From Periplaneta americana (taxonomy: Eukaryota; Arthropoda; Insecta; Blattodea; Blattidae): a stretch of 64,000 nucleotides of DNA. Of this stretch, positions 12,601 through 22,523 are shown in pieces. Every line of letters starts with the position of its first letter. Position 1 is the first letter of the stretch. The translations under genes and the position numbers were made by a program. The notes under the pieces are model-generated. The model saw only the letters and a list, made by a program, of their open reading frames with translations. It did not search any database and had not been told where the DNA came from. The stretch spans positions 208,882,298-208,946,297 of the forward strand of contig NC_091119.1 in NCBI RefSeq assembly GCF_040183065.1, in the 5' to 3' direction.

Positions 12601-15260
12601 ATGCAGTTCGGCACAAAAGACCAGACATGTGGACGGCGAACAACTGGCACTTGCATCACGACAACGCCTCCGCACATTCATCCCAATTGATCCACACTTT
12701 CTTGGACAAACATGGAATTACAACCATTCGCCAACCTCCCTACTCTCTAGACCTGGCTCCTTGCGACTTCTGGTTGTTTCCAAAATTGAAGACACCATTG
12801 AAAGGATCCCGTTTTGAGAGTAGAGAAGAGATAATGCGGAACGCAACGACGGAGCTGAACACCATTCCAAAAGAAGACTTCCAGAGGTGTTTCCGGCAGT
12901 GGAAGGATCGGTGGGCTAAGTGTGTGCAAGCACAAAGGGCCTACTTTGAAGGGGATTAGGGTCCCAACCCCGTCAGGTATTTGAAATATTTTTTTCTGGC
13001 TAAAGGTCGGATACTTTTTAGACAGGCCTCATATATTACACAATAACACAGAAAGTGTACATGCCCAAGTCAAAACAAATCAGGATTTCAAATTAATTTT
13101 ATCTGGGAATTAACTACAAGAAACAATCACATACCACTTTAAAACAATATAGAACTTCCTTTCACACTTACTGCGGGTATGAGCTATTGAGTTGTGAATG
13201 TATCATAGAAAATAAAGTGGGGAGCCCACAGACGTAACAAAGTCGGGAAGTCATGACCCACACACCAAACTGATGTTTCCCTCAACCAACAATAACTCGG
13301 CTCCATGTGGAGCGAACAATTTAGATCAGGCTGTAAGTATGCAAGCAATTAAAAGCAATAATTTGGTCAGGTGGATAATTTACCTACACAGTGTATACCG
13401 CCGGGGATGAAAGGAGGAAGGAAGGGCGATTGTCGTCATTGTCATCATCACAATAAGTATTAGGCCTATTACAGTCTCAACGAAGAATTTCCACATCATG
13501 GTTTCCTTGAACAACCTCATTTTGTTAGCTGTTATTCTGCTTTCATCTTTTTTTTCTAACTATCCATCTAGTAAATTAGTTGCATTGTATTTATTTAGTT
13601 TATCCAGACTATTTTGAAATACCACGTTTTTAGTATGGAAAACACATCAGACAAAGAAACGAAGACAACAGTAATTTATACCAATTATTTGTATAATTTC
13701 CTGTTTAACTATTACCTGCATTGCTCTCTCTACTGCATTGACGATTGTCCCTCCCCTTTCTTTATATTAGGGAAAATTCAGTGTCGTGGTTTACCTCCTA
13801 CCTTCAAGTACGCCAACAATGTGTGCGGATCTGTGATCGTTTTTCTTCCTGGCGTACCGTGGATGCAGGTGTACCACAGGGTTCAGTTCTTGGACCTCTA
13901 CATTTTACGATCTACATAAATGACATATCACAATCTATTAAACACTGTAGACATATCCTATTTGCTGACAACTTACAAATATATATCTCTGCACCTACAT
14001 CGGCACTAAATTACGCAATAAATGAAGTAAATAATGACCTAAAATCAATTATTTCATGGACGAAAAAATTTGGACTAAATTGAACTCAGAGAAATCACAG
14101 GCGATTATAATGGGACATCAACGACTTTTAAATAAATTAAACACACGTGACTTATCTCCTGTTAAAATGAATGAAACTATTATCCCTTACAGTGATAGAG
14201 TAAAAAATCTATGAATTTATATGGACAAAGACTTAAGTCAAATCACACACACATGTAGAATAATTTTTATGAAAATTCACACTAAAAAGAATTCGAAATT
14301 TCCTTCCGTTGGTTCTCAAGAACAATTTAGTGCAGTCGCTCTTGATGCCTCATTTTGATTACTGTGACACTCTCTACACTGACCTTAACATGAGACTGAC
14401 AGACAGACTACAGCGTGTTCATAATGCATGTGTTCGATTTATTTGCAACATCCGTAGATCTGACCGTATCACACCTTCACTAAATATGCTGTCCTGAGTC
14501 CGTCTCAAAGAGCAAAGAATTATTCACTCTCTCACGTTACTCTTCAATATTCTTCAAACCTCTAACCCCAGCTACTTAGCTTCTCATTTTCAACATTTGC
14601 CCTCATATCACGAAATAGATACTCGCTCACAACACCATATCACACTCTCCATTCCTAAACACAGAACATCCTTCTACTCTTCATCTTTCACCGTCTCTGC
14701 AGCCCATCTCTGGAACTCTCTACCACAACATGTCAGAGACTGTCGGACATTGTCTAGTTTCAAAAATAAACTAAAATTGCACTTTTTCAATTCAGATTCC
14801 TTTCAGTTATAAGCCCTTTTCTCTGCGATAGTTTCGTAAAATTATACATATTTCTTTTCCTTCCTTTCTCTTTTTTGTTCTCTTGAACACCAGATGAATT
14901 TATTATCACACCCTTTTTATTGTGAATTTCATTTAATTTTCGTATTTTTCTTTTTTATTAATTGTTTTATTACATTCCATTTGTTATATTATTCCTTATG
15001 TTTTCCATATTAACTATTTGTACTGAATGAGTTGCTTTTACTATATTCCAATGTATTTTACTTTCTTTTTTTCTATTACGGTATTATCTTCATGTTGTCT
15101 AGTGTCGATTTTATTATGCTATTATTATTATTATTATTTATTTTTTTTTGTAATGTTAGTATTCTGTTCTTTAACTTTTTGTTAAATTTTCACTGCTTGT
15201 ATACTTTGTGGCCTGGTAGAGTGTAAGAGAAGGCCCTATGGCCTTAACTCTGCCAGTATA

Positions 15261-15293
<33 letters not shown>

Positions 15294-15523
15294 TATTATT
15301 ATTATTATTATTATTACTATTATTATTATTATTAATGTATGATCAGACTTCTTACCTCGACTTGCTTGTACACACCCATCCCTGGGTTCAATATTTTTGA
15401 GGGACATCGCTGGCATTTAACAAGATGTCTGTTCTTTCCATCTTCAACTTCTTCTTGTAATGGGAATGTTGTCGCAACTTTGGGTGAGTGATGAACCTTT
15501 CCTGACGCCATTTTCTCTGACAT
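9387..15523 (-). CDS. RABIF: RABIF/MSS4 homolog, Rab chaperone/GEF (two exons)
   Basis: The spliced product is about 138 residues: exon 1 (15523-15356, 56 codons) joined in phase 0 to exon 2 (9635-9387, 82 codons plus TAG). It matches the Mss4/RABIF family (human 123 residues). Two CxxC knuckles, CQRC near residue 37 and CADC in the second exon, are the zinc ligands of the family. The central block with DYWVVEDMYSFENVGF and the CEVGPIGW block are family hallmarks. Known role: Mss4 binds nucleotide-free exocytic Rab GTPases, stabilising them or releasing GDP, in the cytosol. Splice sites are canonical: donor gtaagaa after codon 56 and acceptor ttgtgttgtcag before exon 2. The start is the first in-frame Met; a Met four residues later is an alternative. 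The 5.7 kb intron is filled with SINEs, a mariner and a LINE. The N-terminal 30 residues are not conserved with human. Confidence 0.9.
9712..9820 (+). repeat. SINE fragment, family S4 (head missing)
   Basis: Sequence such as ccgaggtttcccccaaccg and atggcgaattctcggcctca is the body of the S4 SINE in sense orientation. The full family is seen at 62757-63006 and 63570-63778 in the other orientation. The tRNA head is absent. Confidence 0.7.
9940..10175 (+). repeat. tRNA-derived SINE, family S3
   Basis: The head has an A-box (gggtagctcagttggtagag) and B-box (gggttcgatcctgggtgg). The body includes cagggtctttcccaggggta and ends near ggtcatggaaagcatggggc. A reversed body of the same family is at 27045-27195. 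It lies in the RABIF intron, opposite to the gene. Confidence 0.8.
10766..11432. mobile_element. decayed hAT-like element
   Basis: The left end gggggttctcaacctgtgag resembles Charlie-type hAT termini. The right end at about 11410-11430 (accaggctgagaatg) is an imperfect inverted copy. No transposase or clear target duplication is seen, so the call is weak. Confidence 0.35.
11793..13031 (+). mobile_element. mariner transposon with TIRs and TA duplication
   Basis: Both ends carry an approximately 30-bp inverted repeat (gaggcctgtctaaaa, then tatccgacctt) flanked by TA (11791-11792 and 13032-13033). It is 1239 bases long, sits in the RABIF intron on the opposite strand and contains a damaged transposase. 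The near-identical TIRs and clean TA suggest a fairly recent copy. Confidence 0.92.
11996..12959 (+). pseudogene. mariner transposase, inactivated
   Basis: It starts MTERIEQRYCIKICQKLGDS with the N-terminal helix-turn-helix and GRPQTARS region. The DDE core has TGDESWVYGYD, HHDNASAHSS and YSLDLAPCDFWLF, with 34 residues between the last two Asp, the mariner D,D34D signature. The end is QAQRAYFEGD then TAG. An extra G near 12285-12290 (ggaggttgg) shifts the frame after IAEEVG. About 45 residues usually found between TKRQSSQ and GQTV are missing. The copy is therefore non-autonomous. The longest antisense frame here (12681-12079) is a shadow. Confidence 0.92.
13034..13765. other. RABIF intron, nothing clear
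   Basis: AT-rich intronic sequence between the mariner and the LINE. No supported feature. Confidence 0.4.
13766..15257 (+). mobile_element. CR1/L2-like LINE, 5'-truncated and broken
   Basis: The plus strand encodes RT motifs VSWFTSYLQVRQ, DAGVPQGSVLGPL and FTIYINDISQ, then ILFADNLQIYI where FADD would be expected. Later frames carry SLLMPHFDYCDTLY and the C-terminal signature AAHLWNSLPQHVRD then FKNKLKLHFF. Several stops and frame changes split it into at least four pieces. The 3' end has the hairpin-like agaaggccctatggccttaa followed by ctctgccagtataaataa and a (TAA)n tail. It lies in the RABIF intron, antisense to the gene, and ends about 100 bases from exon 1. Confidence 0.85.
15258..15335. 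repeat. (TAA)n-(TTA)n inverted microsatellite
   Basis: The LINE 3' tail (ATA)n at 15258-15291 switches at once to (ATT)n at 15292-15335, forming a long perfect AT palindrome inside the RABIF intron just beyond the exon 1 donor. Confidence 0.85.
15356..15523 (-). CDS. RABIF: RABIF exon 1
   Basis: The exon encodes 56 residues from MSEKMASGKV to the VYKQVE end and carries the first zinc knuckle CQRC. The donor on the minus strand reads gag|gtaagaag. The frame runs on into the intron and stops soon after. A (TAA)n/(TTA)n microsatellite and the 3' end of an antisense LINE begin only about 20 bases inside the intron. Confidence 0.87.
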
Positions 15524-15529
15524 TCTGAA

Positions 15530-16128
15530 ATTACATCATACACCACCATCATTCCCAATATTCTTGTTGTTGTAAAATATCATGGTTGACCTAAAGTTTG
15601 TTAGACTGACATATTGTAGATCGAACACAAGTAAATTTTTCCCGTGGGGACTATTTGAAAATGGTTTTGGAATGCTACAGTACTGGTATTGCACTTTAAT
15701 CTTACCGGTAATTGCACATTTTGAAAATGTACATAATTTAGTAAATTACAAAAATAAATAAACTTACATGAAAGTTGAGCAGAGAGGCAAGGTTCTTGAA
15801 ATACACATACTAGAGACGGGGTTTGTGTTAAGTGCAATGACCTATACACAGAAATAAACCTAAGTGTTCTATGGCCCTTATACTCAAGAATGGTCAAACT
15901 TGCTTATACCAGCACTTAGAAACAAACATAACCCATTACCACACTAATCTGGAGGCTAGCCATATATATTTCGTATTATCAATATCTTATATAGATTACA
16001 ACAAGCTATTCGTGAAAAGACCAGTACCTATATTTATGTATATTATGTGGGAATGTTGTACTTTTGACAATTAAATTTTTTGATGTGACAAAGTTGACTA
16101 ACCTAATTCCATTATCATTGCTAGTTAT
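15530..16128. other. upstream flank of RABIF
   Basis: This should contain the promoter and 5' UTR of RABIF, which reads leftward. It is AT-rich, without a CpG-rich core or an obvious TATA element that I would stand behind. No other gene seen. Confidence 0.35.
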
Positions 16129-16129
16129 G

Positions 16130-16690
16130 TGTACCAGTAAGCTCTTTTCCAATAATCGGTTTAAAAATATCCTCCCATCCTATTTTAGCATTGAAATTCT
16201 CCAATAAAATATTTCAGATGATATTTAGATAACTGATCAAAAGTCTGTTCCAATTCCTCATAGAAGCTATCCTTTATATGGTTGTCTTTCTCTTCTGTAG
16301 GAGCGTGAGCATTTATAACTATGATATCAATCATCTACCCTTAAATACAATACTACATACAATAACCTGTCACTGATAAATTCGACCTTTTTTTACTACT
16401 GATTTTATTCTTTTATGAATAAAGAATCCTGTTCCTAGTTGATGATTATTGTTTCCTTCCCCATAATAACTTACAACAGGTAATCTCCTATTGGTAATAT
16501 GCCATTTCCATCTAGCTTAACTTCCTGTATTCCCACAAAGTCTATTCTATATCTATCTAGTCCTTTTTCTACTAATGTTACCCCTCCTGTTCACTTATGT
16601 TGGGATTCTGTAACAAGCTCTTTTTTCAGTGATGGATTGTTAGTCCTTCACCTAATCTCCAAACTAGAGGACCTCTCCTTATCAGCTGTC
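16130..16690 (-). mobile_element. RTE-like LINE, endonuclease-domain relic
   Basis: The minus strand encodes RYRIDFVGIQEVKLDGNG, YYGEGNNNHQLGTGFFIHKR, MIDIIVINAHAPTEEKD and LLENFNAKIGWEDIF. These are successive motifs of the apurinic-type endonuclease of RTE LINEs. The usual catalytic GDFN reads ENFN, and several frame changes occur. It lies just upstream of RABIF. Confidence 0.75.
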
Positions 16691-16721
16691 TGTGACTGTT
16701 TAGGCCCTATTCAATATTTTT

Positions 16722-16970
16722 TTAGTAGATTATTTTACGACGCTTTATTAACATCTTAGATTTTAGCATCTGAATGATATGAAGGCGATAATGCCGGTGA
16801 AATGAATCCGGGATCCAGCACCAATAGTTACCCAGCATTTGCTCATATTGGGTTGAGGGAAAACCCCGGAAAAAACCTCAACCAGGTAACTTACCCCGAC
16901 CGGAAATCGAACCCAGGCCACCTGGTTTCGCGGCCAGATGTGCTAACCATTACTCCACGGGTGTGGACAC
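16722..16970 (-). repeat. tRNA-derived SINE (S4-related)
   Basis: The tRNA-like head is at the right end (reverse of ccggaaatcgaacccaggcc, then gtgctaaccattactccacg). The body contains gggttgagggaaaacccc and ends toward 16722 with ttattttacgacgctttatt. Confidence 0.7.
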
Positions 16971-16997
16971 TTATCAATATATTCGCAGTTACCCTTC

Positions 16998-17019
16998 ATA
17001 ATATTATTATTATTATTAC

Positions 17020-17055
<36 letters not shown>

Positions 17056-17060
17056 CATTA
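16998..17060. repeat. (ATT)n microsatellite
   Basis: A run of ATT units with two interruptions, beside the SINE. Confidence 0.85.
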
Positions 17061-17314
17061 TTGATATAACTATGGTAATTCTACAGAAGACTAACCAAAG
17101 AAGGCATAATTTTTCTAACAGTTGTGTACGACTAGTAGGCCTACAGAATATTAAGCATGTACTCTAGTTTTACTTTCTGGCATCCAATACTTCCCACAGA
17201 ACAATCTAGAACTATTCACCTGCTGTATGTAGTAATGAATGGATGTATTTCCGACATAATGACACCTGCTGATGAGACATGTAATTTAAATACTAGAGTT
17301 TGCTCAAGAGGTCC

Positions 17315-17463
17315 AGGTACAAATTTCTGGATAATGGGTGTTTGGGAGCCTGAACAAGCACCAGAAAAAAAGCATTTTTTGTGCCTGTGGAAGTGCAAAT
17401 TTCTGAACAGTAGGTGTTTGCGGGCCTGGACCGCACCAGCAAGAAAGAATTTTTACACCCAGT
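17315..17463. repeat. two diverged tandem copies of an ~73-bp unit
   Basis: Two adjacent blocks share acaaatttctg, taatgggtgtttgggagcctg versus cagtaggtgtttgcgggcctg, and caccag followed by an A-rich stretch. They are about 70-75% alike. Function unknown. Confidence 0.55.
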
Positions 17464-17764
17464 GAAGATAGAGATTTCGAAGGTCATATTTCGACACAAT
17501 TAACAATATAATGTTTTACATTTAAATGGTGATCAATTCGCTAGGGACGTCTGATGTGAACAATATGGCGGCGATACATCCATTCATTACTACGTACAAT
17601 AAGTGAATAGAAAATAGGCCTAATACGTGCCGGAAAGTAAAACCAAGTGCTTCGTATCCTATACAATTCGTAGTACGAAACTGTATATAAAAAAATGGTG
17701 CCTCCTTTGGTCTAGTTCTTCTGCAGAATTACCATCATCATCATAATCATCATCATCACCATTA

Positions 17765-17932
17765 TTATATCTAGTTATTTATTCGGTTATATAACGACAC
17801 TGTATCAACTTCATTATTTTGCGTCAATTGGAATTGATAACGATGTAAGACTTTTGATTCAACATGTGATTAGCCTACCTGACATTTAACTTTGAAACCT
17901 GGGGGGGGGGGGGATCCCTAAAAAGAAATCCC
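17765..17932 (-). repeat. S4 SINE, body half, interrupted at 17932
   Basis: ggttatataacgacactgta then tcaactt and acctgacattt match the S4 body. The SINE stops at the target duplication gaaatccc (17925-17932) and resumes at 20608, so the 17933-20599 element landed in it. A G-run (17901-17913) replaces the usual ggttgggg. Confidence 0.75.
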
Positions 17933-18284
17933 GGGTCTATATGACTATAGGATATCGGTAGAATGTTTATGAGAATATATGTTTGCTAGATTGGGAAATG
18001 GGGTGATGTCATAAGATTGACGTCATCGGTTAGTAGGGTTACATTTTGTGTTTGCGGGTAAAAATATAGAGGTCGCTGTGCATTCTGGTGGTTAGGTTGG
18101 TATAAGTGTAAATTTTATTGGTGGTTGGTACTGATGAGGTTTGAATGGTGTACCGGTAAAGCATGTGTTTGGATGGTGTGTAAATCATTCTATTATTTGT
18201 TCAATTCGTGAGCAGTTGTGCTACTGGTGATTTGTTTGGCTATGGAGTGCGCTGCTGCCCAAGAGGAGTGAAACGGAGGGCTGA

Positions 18285-20223
18285 ACAAGGTCGACGTACC
18301 ATATGTGAGAAGGTTAGAGGGTTAGTTGAGGTGATATCTCAGTGACATGAGGTCGACGTATGTGAGAAGGTTAGTGGGTTAGTTGAGGTTATATCTCAGT
18401 GACATGAGGTCGACGTATGTGAGAAGGTTAGTGGGTTAGTTGAGGTGATATCTCAGTGACATGAGGTCGACGTATGTGAAAGGTTAGTGGGTTAGTTGAG
18501 GTGATATCTCAGTGACATGAGGTCGACATATGTGAGAAGGTTAGTGGGTTAGTTGAGGTGATATCTCAGTGACATGAGGTCGACGTATGTGAGAAGGTTA
18601 GTGGGTTAGTTGAGGTGATATCTCAGTGACATGAGGTCGACGTATGTGAGAAGGTTAGTGGGTTAGTTGAGGTGATATCTCAGTGACATGAGGTCGACGT
18701 ATGTGAGAAGGTTAGTGGGTTAGTTGAGGTGATATCTCAGTGACATGAGGTCGACGTATGTGAGAAGGTTAGTGGGTTAGTTGAGGTGATATCTCAGTGA
18801 CATGAGGTCGACGTATGTGAGAAGGTTAGTGGGTTAGTTGAGGTGATATCTCAATGACATGAGGTCGACGTATGCGAGAAGGTTAGTGAGTTAGTTGAGG
18901 TGATATCTCAGTGACATGAGGTCGACGTATGTGAGAAGGTTAGTGGGTTAGTTGAGGTGATATCTCAGTGACATGAGGTCGACGTATGTGAGAAGGTTAG
19001 TGGGTTAGTTGAGGTGATATCTCAGTGACATGAGGTCGACGTATGTGAGAAGGTTAGTGGGTTAGTTGAGGTGATATCTCAGTGACATGAGGTCGACGTA
19101 TGTGAGAAGGTTAGTGGGTTAGTTGAGGTGATATCTCAGTGACATGAGGTCGACGTATGTGAGAAGGTTAGTGGGTTAGTTGAGGTGATATCTCAGTGAC
19201 ATGAGGTCGACGTATGTGAGAAGGTTAGTGAGTTAGTTGAGGTGACATGTCAGTGACATGAGGTCGACGTATGTGAGAAGGTTAGTGAGTTAGTTGAGGT
19301 GATATCTCAGTGACATGAGGTCGACGTATGTGAGAAGGTTAGTGGGTTAGTTGAGGTGATATCTCAATGACATGAGGTCGACGTATGCGAGAAGGTTAGT
19401 GAGTTAGTTGAGGTGATATCTCAGTGACATGAGGTCGACGTATGTGAGAAGGTTAGTGGGTTAGTTGAGGTGATATCTCAGTGACATGAGGTCGACGTAT
19501 GTGAGAAAGTTAGAGGGTTAGTTGAGGTGATATCTCAGTGACATGAGGTCGACGTATGTGAGAAGGTTAGTGGGTTAGTTGAGGTGATATCTCAGTGACA
19601 TGAGGTCGACGTATGTGAGAAGGTTAGTGGGTTAGTTGAGGTGATATCTCAGTGACATTAGGTCGACGTATGTGAGAAGGTTAGTGGGTTAGTTGAGGTG
19701 ATATCTCAGTGACATGAGGTCGACGTATGTGAGAAGGTTAGTGGGTTAGTTGAGGTGATATCTCAGTGACATGAGGTCGACGTATGTGAGGTTAGTGGGT
19801 TAGTTGAGGTGATATCTCAGTGACATGAGGTCGACGTATGTGAGAAGGTTAGTGGGTTAGCTGAGGTGATATCTCAGTGACATGAGGTCGACGTATGTGA
19901 GGTTAGTGGGTTAGTTGAGGTGATATCTCAGTGACATGAGGTCGACGTATGTGAGAAGGTTAGTGGGTTAGCTGAGGTGATATCTCAGTGACATTAGGTC
20001 GACGTATGTGAGGTTAGTGGGTTAGTTGAGGTGATATCTCAGTGACATGAGGTCGACGTATGTGAGAAGGTTAGTGGGTTAGCTGAGGTGATATCTCAGT
20101 GACATGAGGTCGACGTATGTGAGGTTAGTGGGTTAGTTGAGGTGATATCTCAGTGACATGAGGTCGACGTATGTGAGAAGGTTAGTGGGTTAGTTGAGGT
20201 GATATCTCGGTGACATGAGGTCG
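18285..20223. repeat. 57-bp tandem repeat array (~34 copies)
   Basis: The unit runs from gtcgacgtatgtgagaaggt through tagtgggttagttgaggtga to tatctcagtgacatgag. Most copies are identical or differ at one or two bases. Variants are 56-bp (one), 54-bp lacking aag, and copies with gctgagg or tcaatgac. No spacers separate units. Each unit has a gtcgac palindrome and two GGTTAG hexamers. No long open frame crosses it. Confidence 0.97.
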
Positions 20224-20312
20224 AATACTGTGAATTCAATTATATAAGTGCGTTTTCTCTGCCGTGTATAGTGTCGAATTGCCGAAATTTCACGTATGGG
20301 GTCGTGTTGATG

Positions 20313-20430
20313 GTATCCTATTTTGAATAAGAACGGATGGGTTGTATTCCAGAATGGGATGTTGTGAAATTGTTTTGCTGATATCCTATTTTGGATAAGA
20401 GCGGATGGGCTCTGTTCCAGAATGGTATAT
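20313..20430. repeat. two direct ~50-bp repeats in the right arm
   Basis: tatcctattttgaataagaa at 20314 recurs as tatcctattttggataagag at 20382, each followed by cggatggg, tccagaatgg. The core tatcct matches the inner part of the right terminal repeat. Confidence 0.7.
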
Positions 20431-20607
20431 CGTCAATTTGTGCGATTATTGTTTAGATAGTTTTATTTACTCGTCGTGTTGGTTTACGTCGGCCATGTTG
20501 TGACGTCACTGCGTTGTGACGTAACTACAGCCATGTTGTGACGTCATCGTTTGTCAAACTTGACAAAAATTAAGCGATATCCTTTAATAAAAGAATCCCG
20601 AAATCCC

Positions 20608-20712
20608 AACCAAGTAACAAGCACAAACGGGAATCGAACCCACGCCCGAGTGCAGCTTCAGATCAGCATGCACACGCTACAGCCTGAGCCACGCTGATGT
20701 CGCTGGTGCTGG
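20608..20712 (-). repeat. S4 SINE, tRNA-head half
   Basis: aaccaagtaacaagcacaaa, cgggaatcgaacccacgccc and tgagccacgctgatg are the antisense of the S4 head with its B-box. It continues the SINE broken at 17932. Confidence 0.75.
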
Positions 20713-21068
20713 TGGTGGTGGCGGTAGGCCTTCTACATAACCTTACTTTTTTTTCACAATACATTGAATCATCATACACAGTTTAAACGTTATCCACATT
20801 TCTACTTACTTCGGAATTATTTATTTCGTAACGCTGACATAACAGTATTATTTCACATTTTATACATTCTGCACTTTTGAAATTACTCTGCTTTTGTATT
20901 TCTATTTAGAACATTTGTTATCAAAACCATACACAGCCCATTCACTCCCAGGCAATTCCATGAACAAAGAATTAATGAAATATAATGTAATTCACATAGA
21001 AAGTAACAAGATCCATAGCTCAACCCGCATCGATGCAGAAAAACTGGGCACAGAATGTTGTCTTCGAG

Positions 21069-21172
21069 CAGCGTTGCCAACGCTAGTTTGCAGAAATACA
21101 CTAAACGCTTTAAAAACACGCTAAATATAGCATAAAACCCACTAAATTTTTAGATGTATATTACTTAAGCCC
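21069..21172. mobile_element. possible hAT-like left end
   Basis: cagcgttgccaacgctag followed by actaaacgctttaaaaac resembles hAT termini such as that at 21630. It is cut by the Harbinger-like left end at 21175. Confidence 0.3.
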
Positions 21173-21629
21173 GGTTCAGACGGCGCGTGCAGCATATAGA
21201 TAATTATACAGTATGGACACTTCGCGTCGGTACCTTTGATGTAGCAGGACTGATTTCAATGACCTTCAAACCAGTTTGAGCGTGAAATTCTGCTTTCTCT
21301 CTGGAGTTGGCATTGACATCACACCAGCAATAGCAGTCGACACAGCGAAAATAATAACACATACAATTAATACATTTAGGTACATTATGTACTCAAATGA
21401 AATAAATTGGATCGATGAAATAATAAATCCCTCATTAACTGTAATGTCTAGACTCTAGAGTTCCTTTATAATGAGAGTTGAGACGTTGACCCCATCAACA
21501 ATTAAAATATGTAATGATTTGATAGCGTTGAATATGGAAAAACAAAATTCCTACGAGAAGTAAAACCATACACCAACGAGCTAGAAAGAGAACCATACAC
21601 CTATATTGTATAGAAATATCACCGCCGTC

Positions 21630-22523
21630 CAGTGTTGCCATATTTACCGATAAGTCGCTAAATCTAGGGAATTTGAATCAGTCTCGGCGACAAATGTTGT
21701 AAAATACGATTAGCGACTTTTCTGCTGATTTATATATTCTTCCACTTTTTCCTTTCTTTTAAGTTAAAACATCCAACTGAAGTCATGCACATCTTAGTTT
21801 TAGAGTAGGCATGGATGCATGACTGACGTCTTCTAATGATTCATGCGTGAAAGCCCTGATCTCATATATTCATGATCAGGGGTGAAAGATGCTGATTCAA
21901 TGATTCTCACGGGTTAGGTCTCTCTTTCAATGCTACTGCTCCAATACCCATAAACGATGGCACCTTTGATTGACACGTGACGAGTCGTGAGCTCCAGCTA
22001 ATTCTTGGTTCTTCCCCGCAACGTGGAGATTTTCCACTCCGAATCGACCCAAGATAATTGAGTTTTGGAATTTTGTGCCTACAGTTCGTGTGAAGCAAAT
22101 GAGACAGTAGTTTTTGCTGATTTTAATAAACTTTAATATATAAGATTTAAAAAGTGTTAAATTTCACAAAAAAAATTGTGGTCAAACGCTTGGGCGAAAA
22201 TTTCCAAACTTACAATTTGCCAGAAAGTGTAGTGTCAATGATTGGATCAAGTGTAGTGTATTCACAATCAGCTGTTCCCACACCTTCCACCTCAACATCG
22301 CAGCCATCAACAACACAACCAGACTCGGCATAAGAGGGTGATGACGAGGAAATGATGTTTTTCTCCGCATATGTATGTTTTTTTTTTCTTATTTTTATTT
22401 AGTGACATTTATTATTAATTTTTAGCTACATTTCTGGGGATTTTTTTAACAAACTTTAGAGAGATTTAGCTACTTTTTGTTGAAAAGTTAGCGAGATTGT
22501 AGGGCGATATGTTGGCAACAGTG
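21630..22523. mobile_element. hAT element, 894 bp, non-autonomous
   Basis: The terminus cagtgttgcca at the left and its inverse (ttggcaacagtg) at the right, with the exact 8-bp duplication ccgccgtc at 21622-21629 and 22524-22531. Subterminal gataagtcgctaaatc and gatttagctac are also roughly inverse. No transposase frame is recognised. Confidence 0.85.

Larger units (their letters stand above)
17933..20599. mobile_element. 2.67 kb TIR element carrying a satellite array
   Basis: Ends: gggtctatatgactataggatatcg at the left and the inverse of cgatatcctttaataaaag-aatccc at the right. That is 25 bases each with 18 matching, including GGG and GGATATCG. The 8-bp direct repeat gaaatccc flanks it (17925-17932, 20600-20607). 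Split SINE halves on the two sides confirm insertion. The left arm (353 bp) and right arm (376 bp) enclose the 57-bp array. TGACGTCA-type octamers occur in both arms. No transposase. An 8-bp duplication fits hAT, Merlin or P-like families; the GGG start does not settle it. Confidence 0.7.

Noticed and set aside
12079-12681. 200-residue minus-strand protein
   Set aside because: It is the antisense shadow of the mariner transposase.
18285-20223. 57-bp array as a CRISPR array
   Set aside because: Units abut without spacers and the context is eukaryotic with introns and SINEs.
18285-20223. Interstitial telomere-like tract (GGTTAG motifs)
   Set aside because: Each 57-bp unit has only two GGTTAG hexamers, not tandem TTAGG repeats.
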